A stretch of DNA of 64,000 nt from Mesostigma viride (lineage: Eukaryota; Streptophyta; Mesostigmatophyceae; Mesostigmatales; Mesostigmataceae), in assembly GCA_009746045.1 (NCBI GenBank), contig RPFO01000079.1, positions 1,003,285 through 1,067,284 of the forward strand, read 5' to 3'. Under the pieces are notes generated by a model, which saw only the letters and a program-made list of their open reading frames with translations, was not told the DNA's origin and made no database searches. Shown here piece by piece: positions 45,450 to 56,153 of this stretch. The first letter of the stretch is position 1. Each line of letters starts with the position of its first letter. The position numbers were made by a program, and so were the translations under genes.

Positions 45450-45593
45450 CTAATGCTTATACTTTTTATGCGGAAACCTTTTTTGCTAAGGTTAACGCAT
45501 ATTCTTACATCCTGCGCAGGATGTAAGAATATGCGTTATAACCTTAGCAAAAAAGGTTTCCGCATAAAAAGTGTAAGCATTAGGTTGTACAAC
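45450..45593. mobile_element. Foldback MITE, copy 2, right piece
   Basis: Starts with the CTAAT duplication and continues the hairpin (TGCTTATACTTTTTATGCGG ... GCATTAGGTTGTACAAC). Together with 30003-30017 it makes a 154-bp copy like the one at 29616. The central CATCCTGCGCAGGATG is a perfect palindrome. Confidence 0.88.
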
Positions 45594-46189
45594 TGTTGCC
45601 AAAAAACTAGTGGACCCCCCAGGACCACGTCCAGCTGTGGAGTTGACTGGTTTGCCTGATGCGCATGTTCGCACTGTGAACAACCTGTCTGCCTCTGATT
45701 CTGTCACCTCTTTGGGCCCTCCTTTTCCCAGTCAGCTGTTGAAGTTTCAAGCTAGGCTGTTAAATGTGCCAGTCCCTTTGGCTCAGCCTCTATGTCTCTT
45801 CATGATTGACTCCAGGGTGCAGGGAGTAACTACATCTCTACGTCCTTGGTGCAGGAGTTACACTTGCCAGACTTCTTCCTCATCCAACACCTGTCAGGGT
45901 CCAATATTCTGATGGTAGGCAGAGTAACTCACCTGGCTACGTGCACCTGATGTTCCAGCTGGTGTGCCCATCTCAAACCTTGTCAGTCACAGCAGACGTC
46001 ATTCCACTCACTGCTGCTGACGTGATTCTGGGGATGCCATGGTTGGAGTCTGCTAACCCTGCCATCTTGTGGGCTGAGAAGGTGGTGCAGTTCCAGGATG
46101 GGTCAGTGTGGGATGCGACTACGGTGGTAAAGGGGGGAGAAAGACCAGCCACAGAGTGCTGTTCTACTAATGAGGAGCCCTGTCAATGA
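45594..46189 (+). pseudogene. Gypsy-II protease region
   Basis: Plus-strand frames read GPRPAVELTGLPDAHVRTV, then LCLFMIDSRVQGV (retropepsin box, usually IDSGA; here Gly is Arg) and ADVILGMPWLESANP (ILGMPWL, the second protease motif of Gypsy elements). A frame change near 45910 separates them. The protease would cut Gag-Pol; the changed catalytic box and frame break suggest it is dead. Confidence 0.8.
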
Positions 46190-47213
46190 TGGGAGAGGGG
46201 TTGCAGGTACTCAGGATCGCGAGGGCGTTCAGGTGCCTACAATGGATCGAGGAGAAGCGTGCAGCCTTGCTTAAACATGTGTGGTCTGCCAAGCACACCC
46301 TGTCTTATTTTGCTACCTACCCAGTGGACCACCGCTTCTTTCTGCACCTGATTCCCAACTCACCCTCTGATGAGACCCATGGTCACACAGTGAATGCAGT
46401 GAACCCAGCACCAGCCGTCACGGAGGAGGAGCAGAGGCTACATGATGCCCTTTTGGACAGGTTTGCTTCTATCTTTGAAGATACGATGCCTCAGTACCCT
46501 CCTGAAGGACCAATCACTCATGTCATCAAACTCATGGACGGTGCCCGACCCCATTTTGTGCCTACTATATGTAAAGGATGGGGCCAGCAGAGATGGCTGA
46601 GCTGAAGGTTATCTTGACTGGGTTGTTGGAAGCTGGGCTCATTCTCCCTGCCATTGAATAGCCCTTTCAGTTCTGGGTGTTTGTTGGTACCCAAGCATGA
46701 TGGTGCATGCATGGATGGAGGTTGTGCATTGATCTGAGGGGCCTGAACAAGGTCACGGTGAAGTCCAAGTACCCCTTGCCACGGATTGATGAGTTGCTGG
46801 AGAGGACAGCTGGGGCGTCTTACTTCACCAAGTTTGACCTCAGGCATGCTTCAGTCTGGCAGATCAGGGTGGCCACAAAAGACATCCCCACAACTGCATT
46901 CTCTACACCATGGGGTCAGTTCCAGTGGACAGTGATGCCAATGCATGGGGCCTCCAACAGCCCTGCTACCATGCAAATGTTTGTGAATGCTATCTTTGGC
47001 CATCTGACAGGCAACTCACTGCCCCAAATCTCCCCTGATCTCAGGAACCCCAGGTTCAAGGACATTGCCCACCTGTGTAATCCTGCAAGACCTGTGTTCA
47101 GGACCTCAGCGTGGTGGCCTACATGGACGACATTTTGGTGCACTCAAGGACCTTCAAGGAGCACCTGGAGAACGTGGAGCTAGGAGGTCCTGAAGGTCAT
47201 CCAGCAGTACCAG
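46190..47213 (+). pseudogene. Gypsy-II reverse transcriptase
   Basis: The pre-RT segment (FASIFEDTMPQYPPEGPITH) matches Gypsy elements. RT motifs follow: RLCIDLRGLNKVTVKSKYPL, YFTKFDLRHASVWQIR (first Asp) and TAFSTPWGQFQWTVMPMHGA. After a frame change near 47100, VVAYMDDILVHSRTFKEH carries the YMDD catalytic pair. Further changes occur near 46600-46700. RT copies the RNA genome; the domain is complete as sequence but split over frames. Confidence 0.88.
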
Positions 47214-47729
47214 TTGTCCGTCAAGAGGTCCAAGGTGGAGTGGGGACATGAGGTTGGGTTTCTGGGGTACAAGTTGAGTTCCTTGGGTATGACACCTGAC
47301 AGTGCTAAGATTGCTGCCATTCTGGAGTGGCCTGTTTTGCAGTCTGCACATGATGTCAAGTTGTCCTTCCTGGGCATGGTGGGGTGGTACAGGCGGTTTA
47401 TCCCTGACATGGCTGCCATCTCTACCCCCTTGCTTGATCTGATCAAGAAGGATGCTCAGTTTGAGTGGACAGATAGGTGTCAGCAGGCCTTTGATCTGCT
47501 GAAGCAGAACCTCACTACCACTCCTGTGCTAGTAGGCCCCAATCCTGATCTACCTTACCAGGTTAGGTCAGATGCCTCCCAAGGCGCCATAGGTGCTGTG
47601 CTGATGCAAGACCATGGGTATGGGCCACAGCCAGAAGAGTACATGTTCAAGACCATGAGCTCAGCTGAACGCAACTATCCTGTGCATGAGCAGGAGTTGT
47701 TGGGCTTAGTGGTGGCGTGTCACAAGTGA
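47214..47729 (+). pseudogene. Gypsy-II RT connection and RNase H start
   Basis: A 171-residue open frame: VGFLGYKLSSLGMTPDSAKI, LSFLGMVGWYRRFIPDMAAI (RT thumb/connection, consensus FLGLxNYYRRFI), then LPYQVRSDASQGAIGAVLMQ (RNase H first Asp, consensus TDASxxGIGAVL) and ERNYPVHEQELLGLVVAC. It ends in a TGA where consensus elements continue (WRHYL). Confidence 0.88.
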
Positions 47730-48250
47730 GAGCATTTGCTAAAGGGGGCTCAGTTTTCTGTTGCCAGCAGTGCCACAGATGGGCAGGGGCAGGAGTCTAT
47801 CACGTTGATGACGGACCACAGGCCCTTGGTGCACGTGCTAGAGCAGAACAGGATGAGCAAGAGGATGGCAGTGTGGATGGAATATCTGGGGGGGTTTCAA
47901 CCTTTCTCTGTGCAGTACGTACCAGGCTCACAGAACGTGGTGCCAGATGCCCTCTCTAGGAGAAGGGATTTGATGGGGGAGTTCCATGAGGATTTAGACA
48001 TTTGTGCTGCCATGGTTTCAGTGGTAGAGTGTGGTGCTGTCACTAGAGCACAGGCAGCTACTAGTCAGCAGACTTCCCGACTGCGTCCTCCTCCTGTAGA
48101 GGCTAGTACTAGTTCTGAGATGCTCATTGACCAGGGCTCTGTCCCAGGGTTGACAGGCGTCTGCAGGAGGGGGGCGAGTCACTGCATAGCAGTCCTGGGG
48201 GAGGTTCTGTTGGTAGCCAGCCCACTCCTACGGAGCAGCCAAGTGTAGTT
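47730..48250 (+). pseudogene. Gypsy-II RNase H end
   Basis: The frame reads LMTDHRPLVHVLEQNRMSK (RNase H, consensus TDHKPLxxL), WMEYLGGFQPFSVQYVPGSQN and VVPDALSRRRDLM. The tail is Ser/Val-rich and ends at 48248. It is homologous in type to 3930-4502, but with different residues, so it is a different Gypsy family. Confidence 0.85.
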
Positions 48251-48783
48251 CATCACAATTAGAGGGGGAGAGGGAGGCCCAGGAAGTGGATACTGGAGCC
48301 AGGGATGCTGTCCAAGTCTAGGAGATTGGCAGCTGAGATCAAGGGGAAGTCACGTATGCCTGTGGCTGATGCTCTGTCATCTAAGCATTTAGTCACTGGT
48401 CACATGCAGGAGGATGAGGTGCTGCAATTGCAGCCCTTAGGGCCAGACAAACAGCTAGTTTTGCCCAATCCTATTATGAGTATTGCCCTGCTAGATGTGA
48501 TCAAGGCTTTCACTAAGACTGAGGATCTGGCCACTAAGGCCATCCAGGCGGGCAGTTTTGGTAATAGGCCTGTGGAGTATTGGGAAGGGGTTTCCGGCCT
48601 GCGCTGGTTGTCGATCTCCTTGATGATGCAGACGATATTTGTAACTTTCATGTAATTATTTTTTCTAATGAGATTAGTAAAGTACTCCGTGGCATGCCCA
48701 TGCGCATGACACGCAAGTACTTACTTACTTATGTTGACATGGACATCTGGCATGTACTGAATCAAACAGCTGTGACAGGTTAG
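48251..48783 (+). pseudogene. Gypsy-II 3' remnant without clear integrase
   Basis: The frame 48305-48655 (ALLDVIKAFTKTEDLATKAI, EYWEGVSGLRWL) may be the start of an integrase N-terminal region, but HHCC and catalytic motifs are not visible. A second frame (48580-48783, LVVDLLDDADDICNFHVI) is not recognised. Homology to Gypsy fades here; integrase seems deleted. Confidence 0.45.
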
Positions 48784-50418
48784 TGCCTGCATGTGCCCCC
48801 CCCCACTTGCGCATCAGCACACACAGGTGTGCCCGTCCCACATTTCCCCCCCCCGAACCGTCACAAAGAAACCTGTCAAGCCATGCACCACAGTTGACAA
48901 GGAAGGGCCAGGTTACGACATCCTGACTGAACTGCTCCTGGGTAAAACTATCCAACATACGGCCGGGCGGGCTGGCGGACCCCAGCGAAGGATCGCGCGC
49001 GCATCGGCTGGAATCTTTGGAGAGGGTGGGACAGCCCTAGCAACCATATTATGCCCATTGCAGTGGGTGCATCATCGGCACACGTTGCCAGAATGCCATG
49101 TTAAAGCGAAAGTGTCCAACCAACTCCACCTATGCACTGCCGCGCCACCATGACCCTCATGACAACACCCCTCAAGTAAATGCGCTCTTGCTTGTGGGTA
49201 GGCCCTGCGAACCCGCAGGGCTATGGGTGAGCCCCGCCAGAACCCCCACTGGTTAGAGGAGAAACCTTGACACTTCTCCCACCCCAGCGTTATGTGTTCT
49301 GTCAATGGGCTGTAAACTTACTCCAAAACAAGTCACCTTTGGGACACATAGCATGGCTGTGGTCCTGTTACTGAGGCATTGTCACACACTGGCCACCCCA
49401 AGACCCCTAGGACGCCTGAAGCGCGGCAGGGGCCCTCGTTGCAGTGGCGATTGGTGTTCGGCTGGTCCCTGCCATCTCATGCCCATAGGGCACCGTGGTT
49501 TCAAACAAAGGCGTTTGATGAATTAATGCATTAGCAACAATTTCCCAACCCCCATTTCCTCCGAATCGCACAAAAAAAGATCGTTCTGCAAAAAGCATGA
49601 TAATACCTCAAGAATTTCGTAGATCATGCTTATGTGTGGAAAAGCGCTGCGTATAGCTTGTACGCGCTGCCTAGCACGACGCAGCTGTGTTTTCACGACG
49701 GCAACATCTCCGCATGCGCAGGTATGGATGAAGCCACAACTTGACGTAAACATGGCGAAAGGCCAGGGTGGAGACCATCCCTATCTCCGGTTGCCATCTC
49801 CCGCTGTTCATTACATGTAGCCTGAAGACTGTCGTCGAAAAGGCGCTTGCATGGTGACAAGTCGAAGTAGCGTAGGCAACCGTGTGGTCACATAGGACTC
49901 ACGATTACCCTCACAGACGGACAAGAACCACCAAGGTGCAGCGAGCCATGCACCGTTGCCGTCACCATTCTATACAGAAGACAGTACTCGGTCTTTTTCT
50001 CTTAAATGAGGTATATATGGGATGAGGTCCAGGCCGACCGCGCTCATAGCGCAGCACATTGGGTAATTGCTAAGCCACACAGCCTGCGCGGATATCTTTC
50101 AGGTCACCGGGTTTTAAAGAAGTGCAAGGGGGCCTCCGCGGGTTACCAAATACCAACACATAGTACAGCTTTGTGGGTCGTGACGAAACTGCTACTTGCG
50201 CGAGTTTGCATCTTACCCATATCGTTTTCCTGGCTTCATTCGGGGCGCATACAACGATGGGCCCGGAGTTACCAGGCCAAGCCATTCTGAGGCAGTGAGG
50301 CCCCATTGGGTAGTACTAGGCCTATTTAGAAAGTCCGCGCGAGGGACGTGAAAAAAACTGCCAGTTAAAGTCTAAATTGATTTATTAGCCAAATCCGGCG
50401 AAATCGCCATGACATTCA
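48784..50418. other. Region with no recognised feature
   Basis: C runs at about 48797-48806 and 48847-48855; short open frames only. Nothing resembles a transposon end, gene or RNA that I can name. It may be single-copy flank. Confidence 0.45.
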
Positions 50419-50490
50419 GGGTGTTTGGTCTAGTGGTATGATTCTCGCTTTGGGTGCGAGAGGTCCAGGGTTCGATTCCCAGAACGCCCC
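50419..50490 (+). tRNA. tRNA-Pro (UGG), copy 1
   Basis: 72-nt cloverleaf: acceptor GGGTGTT paired with AACGCCC, A box TGGTCTAGTGG, anticodon stem CTCGC/GCGAG with loop TTTGGGT (anticodon TGG), B box GGTTCGATTCC. CCA is not encoded. A T-run (TTTTT) follows closely. One A-A mismatch in the T stem (CAGGG against CCCAG) sets this copy apart from the other three. Confidence 0.95.
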
Positions 50491-50538
50491 TGACCCTTTT
50501 TCCGACCGAATCCCTTTTCTGGGATGTGTCGCATGCTC

Positions 50539-50610
50539 GGGTGTTTGGTCTAGTGGTATGATTCTCGCTTTGGGTGCGAGAGGTCCTGGGTTCGATTCCC
50601 AGAACGCCCC
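50539..50610 (+). tRNA. tRNA-Pro (UGG), copy 2
   Basis: 72 nt, identical to copy 1 except for a fully paired T stem (CTGGG/CCCAG). Loop TTTGGGT gives anticodon TGG. Only a short TTT follows, a weak pol III terminator. Confidence 0.96.
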
Positions 50611-50646
50611 CGAGTGTTGTTTAAAGCAGGTTGGTCTACAACTGGT

Positions 50647-50718
50647 GGGTGTTTGGTCTAGTGGTATGATTCTCGCTTAGGGTGCGAGAGGTCCTGGGTT
50701 CGATTCCCAGAACGCCCC
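50647..50718 (+). tRNA. tRNA-Pro (AGG), copy 3
   Basis: 72 nt, same body as copy 2 but the loop is TTAGGGT, so the anticodon is AGG (inosine at position 34 expected). TTTTTTT follows the gene. Confidence 0.96.
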
Positions 50719-50793
50719 ACACTTTTTTTATTATATCGAATTGTTGTTGGCCATAGAGTCATGCAACAAAGAACTGTGAGTCTGACGGCCTGC

Positions 50794-50865
50794 GGGTGTT
50801 TGGTCTAGTGGTATGATTCTCGCTTAGGGTGCGAGAGGTCCTGGGTTCGATTCCCAGAACGCCCC
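50794..50865 (+). tRNA. tRNA-Pro (AGG), copy 4
   Basis: 72 nt, identical to copy 3. A TTTTTT terminator starts nine bases after its end. All four genes lie in the same direction within 450 bp, with different spacers. Confidence 0.96.
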
Positions 50866-50940
50866 AATCAGTTTTTTCGCCGGTGGTTTTTGAGGTTTCA
50901 TTTCCTTTTGTGCTTTCGTCAATCTTTTCATCTATTTGTT

Positions 50941-52076
50941 TGGCTGTCCGCGACACTCCCGGAGCTAGTGCATAGTGGTGGTGGGGGGGGGGGGGGGGGG
51001 GGGGGGGTTTGCTGACCCCCCCCCTTTTATTTTTCCAGGGGGGGGGAGGCCTCATCTCTTAAAACCACCGGGGAAAAAGCCGATAGGGGGGTTCTGGGAA
51101 CCGAACCCAGGACCTCTCGCGAGAATCATACCACTAGACCAAACACCCGCACATGCCGACAGGCATATGGTTGCTATGGATTTTTCTAGACTAGGTAGCT
51201 TAGCGTTAGGATACTTAGATTACGCGGCTCTCTCCTTTCCACCACCCATCAAGGAATATGTGCTACATGACCCCCCAACGGAGGCATGTTATAATTTAAT
51301 TTAATTTAATTTAATATGGTTGCTATTAGGCAACAATGCATGGGCCTGTGGCCAGCAGGACCATGCCGTACACTGAAAAAAAGAATGGGGCCCCGTGAAA
51401 AAAGGGGGGGGGGGGTCCCCAGCCAAATTCTTTATTTTGGCTAAGGGAGCGGGTCCAAGAACACATCCGTCGCACCCATTCTCCTAGCCCTGGCTATGAT
51501 GGTAGGCTGAGCACAGTGTGCCTCCAAATTCAGCCATTAGTGGCATTGGAATTAACTTGGTTTGACAATACCTACTTATTAGCCAATCACATTAGACAAC
51601 TCATACCTTGACCATGATCATGTTGGACTGGTTGTAGTCTCCTTGATGTTGGACCGGCCGGGGTTGCGCGACTAATTAGCTCATAACTGAAGATTAAATA
51701 ACACTTCCATGACCATGGTGCCTCAAATTAAAAATTAAAAATACCATGACTCCGTTGGGAGACTTAAAAAATTTAATTACAAGACACAATCATTGGTAGA
51801 CAATAAGGTGACACGACATTTATGCAGTCGGTGATGAGTTGCCGCCACTCTGCACCCTTTTTGAGTTCTGGAGAGACAGCAGTAAGTGACCTACAGAGCC
51901 CGGGAGAATTCCCACATTGTAGCACTTCTTGCGCGATTCCCACGGTGAACCCCAATTGAATTTTTTTTTGGGGGGGGGTGTCGGGGATCAAGAACCCCCC
52001 CCCCCCCCCCCCCCCCCCATTTTCCGGGGGGGCGGGGGGTGGTATACACTAGCTCCGGGAGTGCCGCGGACAGCCA
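50941..52076. mobile_element. TIR element next to the tRNA cluster, with homopolymer G/C blocks
   Basis: Left end TGGCTGTCCGCGACACTCCC and right end GGGAGTGCCGCGGACAGCCA are inverted copies that continue through GGAGCTAGTG. Long G runs sit just inside the left end (about 50982-51007) and mirrored C runs inside the right end (about 51991-52018). A possible 3-bp duplication GTT flanks it. No transposase is seen. Inside lie a tRNA-Pro pseudogene and a TTTAA tandem stretch (about 51295-51315). The superfamily is unclear; a 3-bp duplication would fit Harbinger-like elements. Confidence 0.72.
51086..51148 (-). pseudogene. tRNA-Pro pseudogene lacking the anticodon loop
   Basis: 63 nt on the minus strand match the tRNA-Pro genes nearby: GGGTGTTTGGTCTAGTGG, TGGTATGATT, GGTCCTGGGTTCGGTTCCCA. 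The nine bases of the loop and closing pair are missing, leaving TCTCGCGAGA, a stem with no loop. The acceptor end also changed (AACCCCCC for AACGCCCC). It cannot decode. It lies inside the TIR element about 220 bp from the last intact gene, in inverted orientation. Confidence 0.93.
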
Positions 52077-52178
52077 GTTATATTATACAAGTGAAACATT
52101 TGGCGGGAAGCCGGTCTACTATCAAAGACCGGGGCTCAAAAATCTGGGGTGGGAATAATAGCCTAGGCCAGTTTCAAG

Positions 52179-53152
52179 CAGTGTTTTTTTTAAGGTTTTC
52201 GTTACTAGTGGCGCTAGGCCACTTGTGGCGTTTCGAACTATGAAAACTTCAGTTTACTCGGCCAATGTGTGGCTTTAAGCCAATTAAAATTGGGCTTGGC
52301 ACGGCCACGTGTGGCGGGCTGGCTTTTTGGTGCAGCAAATGACCCTACCGGCAGCGGGGTCAGCGCGGCGCGGCGCCGTACTGGCATTCCAAGTTCAAAG
52401 TAGTTCAGAACAGTATGTTTAATTATCTTAAGTTCAAACTAGTAGAATTTATTAGAATCATTCACGCCTTAAGTTGGGTTCACGCCTGAAGTTGGGTTGA
52501 CCAAAAACCTCGAACCCAACTTAAGGCGTGAATGCCTGTACACAAGGCGGGCGAGCGTCTCCGTCTCAGGCATCGGCGCCGGGCGTACTTGGTAAATTAA
52601 CAACAACGATTACCACTACAGCCACTGCTTAACAAAACGATTACTGAAGTGCCGAAAGTCGAAACACATAGTCAATGCAATGCAGTACAGTACTGTATGG
52701 CTGGCGAGTGACTGGAACTGAGGCGCCAGCCGCCAGGCCGCCAGCCAGCTGAAGCCAGAAAATGCACACAAGCTGCAGTCTGCACAGTGCACTCTGGTCT
52801 CTGGCAGCGGGCCACTTGCCACTTGGCACTTGGCCGGGCTCTACGTACATGCACTATGCAGTCAGTAAGTCAGTCAGTCATAGTAATACTCATAGTAGTT
52901 CTAGTACTAGGGAGGCTTGTGGCGGAACGCCGGCCGGAAGACCGGCTGACACCGCCAATTGTGGCGTAGCCTGTACTAGAGTGAACTTCAGGCACGGCCA
53001 CCCTGTGGCGAAACGAAACTACAAAGTAGAACAGCACGGCCAAATTGTGGCTTCTTGGGTGCCCTGTCCAAGTGGGTGGCACCGCCACATTTTGCCAAAA
53101 AAAGTGCCACACCGCCACATTTGGCGGTGTATCGCCACTAAAAAAAACACTG
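52179..53152. mobile_element. hAT-like non-autonomous element, 974 bp
   Basis: Ends CAGTGTTTTTTTTA and TAAAAAAAACACTG-like (CACTAAAAAAAACACTG), with a perfect 8-bp duplication GTTTCAAG (52171-52178 and 53153-53160). This fits hAT. Near both ends TTGTGGC/GCCACA words recur. A foldback (TTCACGCCTTAAGTTGGGTT and its complement) lies at about 52459-52533. No transposase frame. Confidence 0.9.
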
Positions 53153-53160
53153 GTTTCAAG

Positions 53161-53905
53161 TGTATCCCGTAAGGCTCCGCCCCTAATTAAAAGGTCGCTT
53201 TTTTGCAAGACATGAGACGTCCTATCTAAATTCGACCCCTACTGGCCTAGGCTGTTCCCACCGTTTGATCTACCAATAGATGACTTCCAAGTTCCACTAT
53301 CAAGAGGTCGCATTCCCACGTCGCCGGTCTTTGGATCCACCACAGTAACTAACCCTGTCGGACAACCGGCGCTGGAAACTCCACTCAACTCAACCTAGAC
53401 GTCGCCGGTCGAATTTCTGCCCTCTACAACCTTTCCTGTCCCCCCATGCGGATCCCGTCAAGTAGAATCCCGTGAAAAAGAATTCCGTGGAGTAGAATCC
53501 CGTCAAGTTTATCCCGTCAACAGTATTCCGTCTAGCAGTCGTCAATCACTGAATCCCGTCAATCCCGTCAATCCCGTCCACCGGTGGAGTTAAGTAAATC
53601 TCTGCCCACGGCTTGGCAGCGGTGCCCGCACGGACCACCGCGGCGCCGTTGTGGCATCGCGAAGGAAGGACGTGGGTGGTATGGCGGCGGATGGTGACGG
53701 AGGCAGTGGCCGCGGGCGCCGGGAGGTGAAGGTGACGATGCCGTCGCCTGGGGAGGAAATGCGCGCACGCAAGGCAGCGGTAGGTAAGGTAGGCGCAGCG
53801 TTGGGCGAGACCTGGTCGCCTCCTTCTGCACAGATTGGGACACCCTCGCTGGTGGCGGATGCACGCACCACACCCACCAAGATGAGGACGCGCTCCCCCG
53901 CGGCC
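53161..53905. other. Flank with AATCCCGTC tandem motif
   Basis: From about 53455 to 53580 the motif ATCCCGTCA or variants (ATTCCGTC, ATCCCGTGA) recurs about ten times. The rest, GC-rich to 53905, has open frames on both strands but no recognised product. TCTGC at 53906-53910 is the left Copia-III duplication. Confidence 0.5.
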
Positions 53906-53910
53906 TCTGC

Positions 53911-54568
53911 ATTTGCACAGCAACTCGTCAGCAGAGCTTGTGAGCTCCTGGTCTTGCTGGCTGGAATGACCCTAGGCTGCTGGCTAGCAACCTTTATCCT
54001 CACACCAGGCCTACGACCCTCGATATGCTCGCCACTCGTCGTGACGACCAAGGTTCGTGTGTGAAGACGCTCGTTGCCTTGTTGAGCCTCGAGCTATATG
54101 CAACCTCGTTCCATCCTCGTTCCTCGGTCATGAGCAACGCTGTGCAACGCTACTTTGCCAGAGCCTCGTATCGCTGCCCTGCATCCTCGTTGCAAGCAGT
54201 ATACAGGAATCTCTGGCTATCCTGTGTCTAGGACAGCACAGCTAGGACCTGCCACAGTTCTGCATGGACTTACATCCTTGCAGACCTGCTGGCTGGTTAC
54301 TGGCTTCTACTAGCCACAGTACCGTTGCCCTCAGTACACTGTGTCCCAGTCACGTGAGAGTCAGGCTAAGCCTGTGCAGGCACGGCCTGCCACGTGTCCT
54401 GTCCACTATGCCCTGAGTGTGCACCGCCCTCGCCCACCGGTCGGCAGTACTTCGGGACTTGATAACTTTCTAGTCCCTTGTCTGTTCTAGGCGGTTGACA
54501 CGGCGTTGGAAAGGTCGATCTCCTCAACCTGCATCCATCTAGCACATTGGTGCCCCAATATGCTAACT
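53911..54568 (-). repeat. 3' LTR of Copia-III
   Basis: 658 bp. On the + strand it starts ATTTGCACAGCAACTCG and ends CCAATATGCTAACT. It matches 61699-62658 apart from the SINE and small indels. Confidence 0.93.
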
Positions 54569-55502
54569 CCAACCCTTTCTTGTTTTGGAGCTTGGACCAG
54601 CCTTAGAACCTATCAGCCCCCACAAGCCTTCAGACATCTGATCCCTCGATCCCAGAGACCAGACCTGCCTTTTCTTTTGGAACCTGAGTCTGAGGTGCCT
54701 CCAAATATTAGCTATAGGCCTGCTCATTGGTTCAAAGGTTGCCCTCTGACCCACATGACATCCCAACCCTTTCTTTGGGAACCTGGTGTAGATTAAAGTT
54801 AGGTCTTCACTTAGTCAGAGGAGTTTGGATAGAGGAGTCCATGAATGTACTATTGTGAGTTCCTGGTCATCCAGTGATCACAGGCGCCCGTTCATATGGC
54901 GCCCGCCACGGAGCCTCCTTTATCTTTTAAATCCTTCCAAAGATCGCTGAGAGAGCCCTGACAAATGTTAGCCAACACATGGGGAGCCCATGTCCTCACT
55001 GAGGGATAAACTCAGGATTCATACATGCCAGGCTGAGGTCAGCTGGGGAATCGAACCCCACCCCATATCCTCCAGGTTTGGATCAGCTCCTGGAACTGAG
55101 CATCACAAACAACAAGACATGACAATAACAAGATTATGTTTTATTATAAAGAGTATAACCCATAGTGAGGCCCCTGGCAACCACGTCCAACATGGTCACA
55201 CAACCAGGGATTTTATTAGCATGCAACAGGTTGGTTACAGAGAATATATACAAATGTACAGCAACCTGTTAGAGCCAACACTTGGGCTGCCCTTGCAGGG
55301 TCCATTCCATGAAGACCCAAGGCCCATTACAAAGTCTTTGCAGCTCCATGACAGAGCCAGGCGAAATTCTCAGCCAGGGGAGTGACTCCACCCTGACCCC
55401 TGTCCAGCAGAGTGTGTCTGAACTCTGAAGGACCTGCTGTCAGCCACCACGTGGCTGCCCAGCCCACTGGGATGCCTCCCACCTAGAGCAAGGCTGTTTG
55501 GT
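54569..55502 (-). other. Copia-III 3' internal region, non-coding
   Basis: Between the RNase H stop (55503) and the 3' LTR there are no frames resembling known proteins. A CTTTGGGAACCTGG-like motif recurs (54568-54590, 54765-54790). Confidence 0.5.
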
Positions 55503-56153
55503 CTACTCTGGCCCTCCCCCCTTGGAGGCCATGAGCCCACGAAGCAAAGGGTATTGCAGCTCAGCCTTCTCCTCCAGCTTGGTGAGAGCATCTGCAGGGT
55601 TGTCCACGCCAGCCACATGTTCAATGTTAGCTAAGCAAGACATTTCCTTGAGCAACAAATAATCAAGGTCCCTGCTCCTGGCCAGCTGCCTGTGCACAAA
55701 CTGCACCATGCCCATGCTGTCAGTTCTTACCAGTGTGTGCATCTGCAACCGACAGGAAGCCACTTGACATAGCTGGTAAAATAGCTCCCTCAAGTAAAGA
55801 GCAGTATGAAGCCCTTCACAGATTGCCCTGCACTCAGCAATGTCACTGCTGGGAGTTACCCTGTTTTGCAACCGACTGTACCAGCAGACCAGAGAGGACT
55901 GTTCCTGCACCAGGGATATTAATGCTGCTGCACGGCCCCTGACCTCTGTGACCTTCCTACTATCCATAGAACTGTCCACATAGAGCATCATGTCAAAAGG
56001 CCTGTACAAATCCAAAGGACCCAGCATGAGAGGGGGAGACATGCGAACAGCCTCTACCACTCTCTCAGCACCCACCTCAACCAGTTGGGAATCGGTCAAC
56101 CGACTCAGTACCAACAGGTCAGGAGCACAAATGCTGGCCAGCCATGCCAACAT
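55503..56153 (-). CDS. Copia-III RNase H
   Basis: A 216-residue open frame continuing pol after a frame change. MLYVDSSMDSRKVTEV holds the first catalytic Asp, AECRAICEGLHTALYLRE the Glu helix, LVRTDSMGMVQFVH another Asp, and VDNPADALTKLEEK the closing motif. It degrades RNA in RNA-DNA hybrids during cDNA synthesis. It overlaps the RT frame by about 50 nt in another phase, so one frameshift separates it from RT. Confidence 0.85.
   Translation of the reverse strand: MLAWLASICAPDLLVLSRLTDSQLVEVGAERVVEAVRMSPPLMLGPLDLYRPFDMMLYVDSSMDSRKVTEVRGRAAALISLVQEQSSLVCWYSRLQNRVTPSSDIAECRAICEGLHTALYLRELFYQLCQVASCRLQMHTLVRTDSMGMVQFVHRQLARSRDLDYLLLKEMSCLANIEHVAGVDNPADALTKLEEKAELQYPLLRGLMASKGGGPE

Larger units (their letters stand above)
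24125..48660 (+). mobile_element. Gypsy-II retrotransposon, broken by nested insertions
   Basis: Plus-strand Gypsy coding pieces occur in order: gag 24125-24528, gag 27864-29173, a short piece 29531-29615, then protease, RT and RNase H at 45594-48250. Between them lie piggyBac, a MITE, foldback MITEs and Copia-II. The order and strand fit one element. The end points are approximate because no LTR pair was found and integrase is not recognisable. Confidence 0.7.

Noticed and set aside
50438..51304. Protein frames over the tRNA cluster
   Set aside because: They are translations of tRNA genes (for example the GxxEPRTSRT pattern) and G-run sequence.
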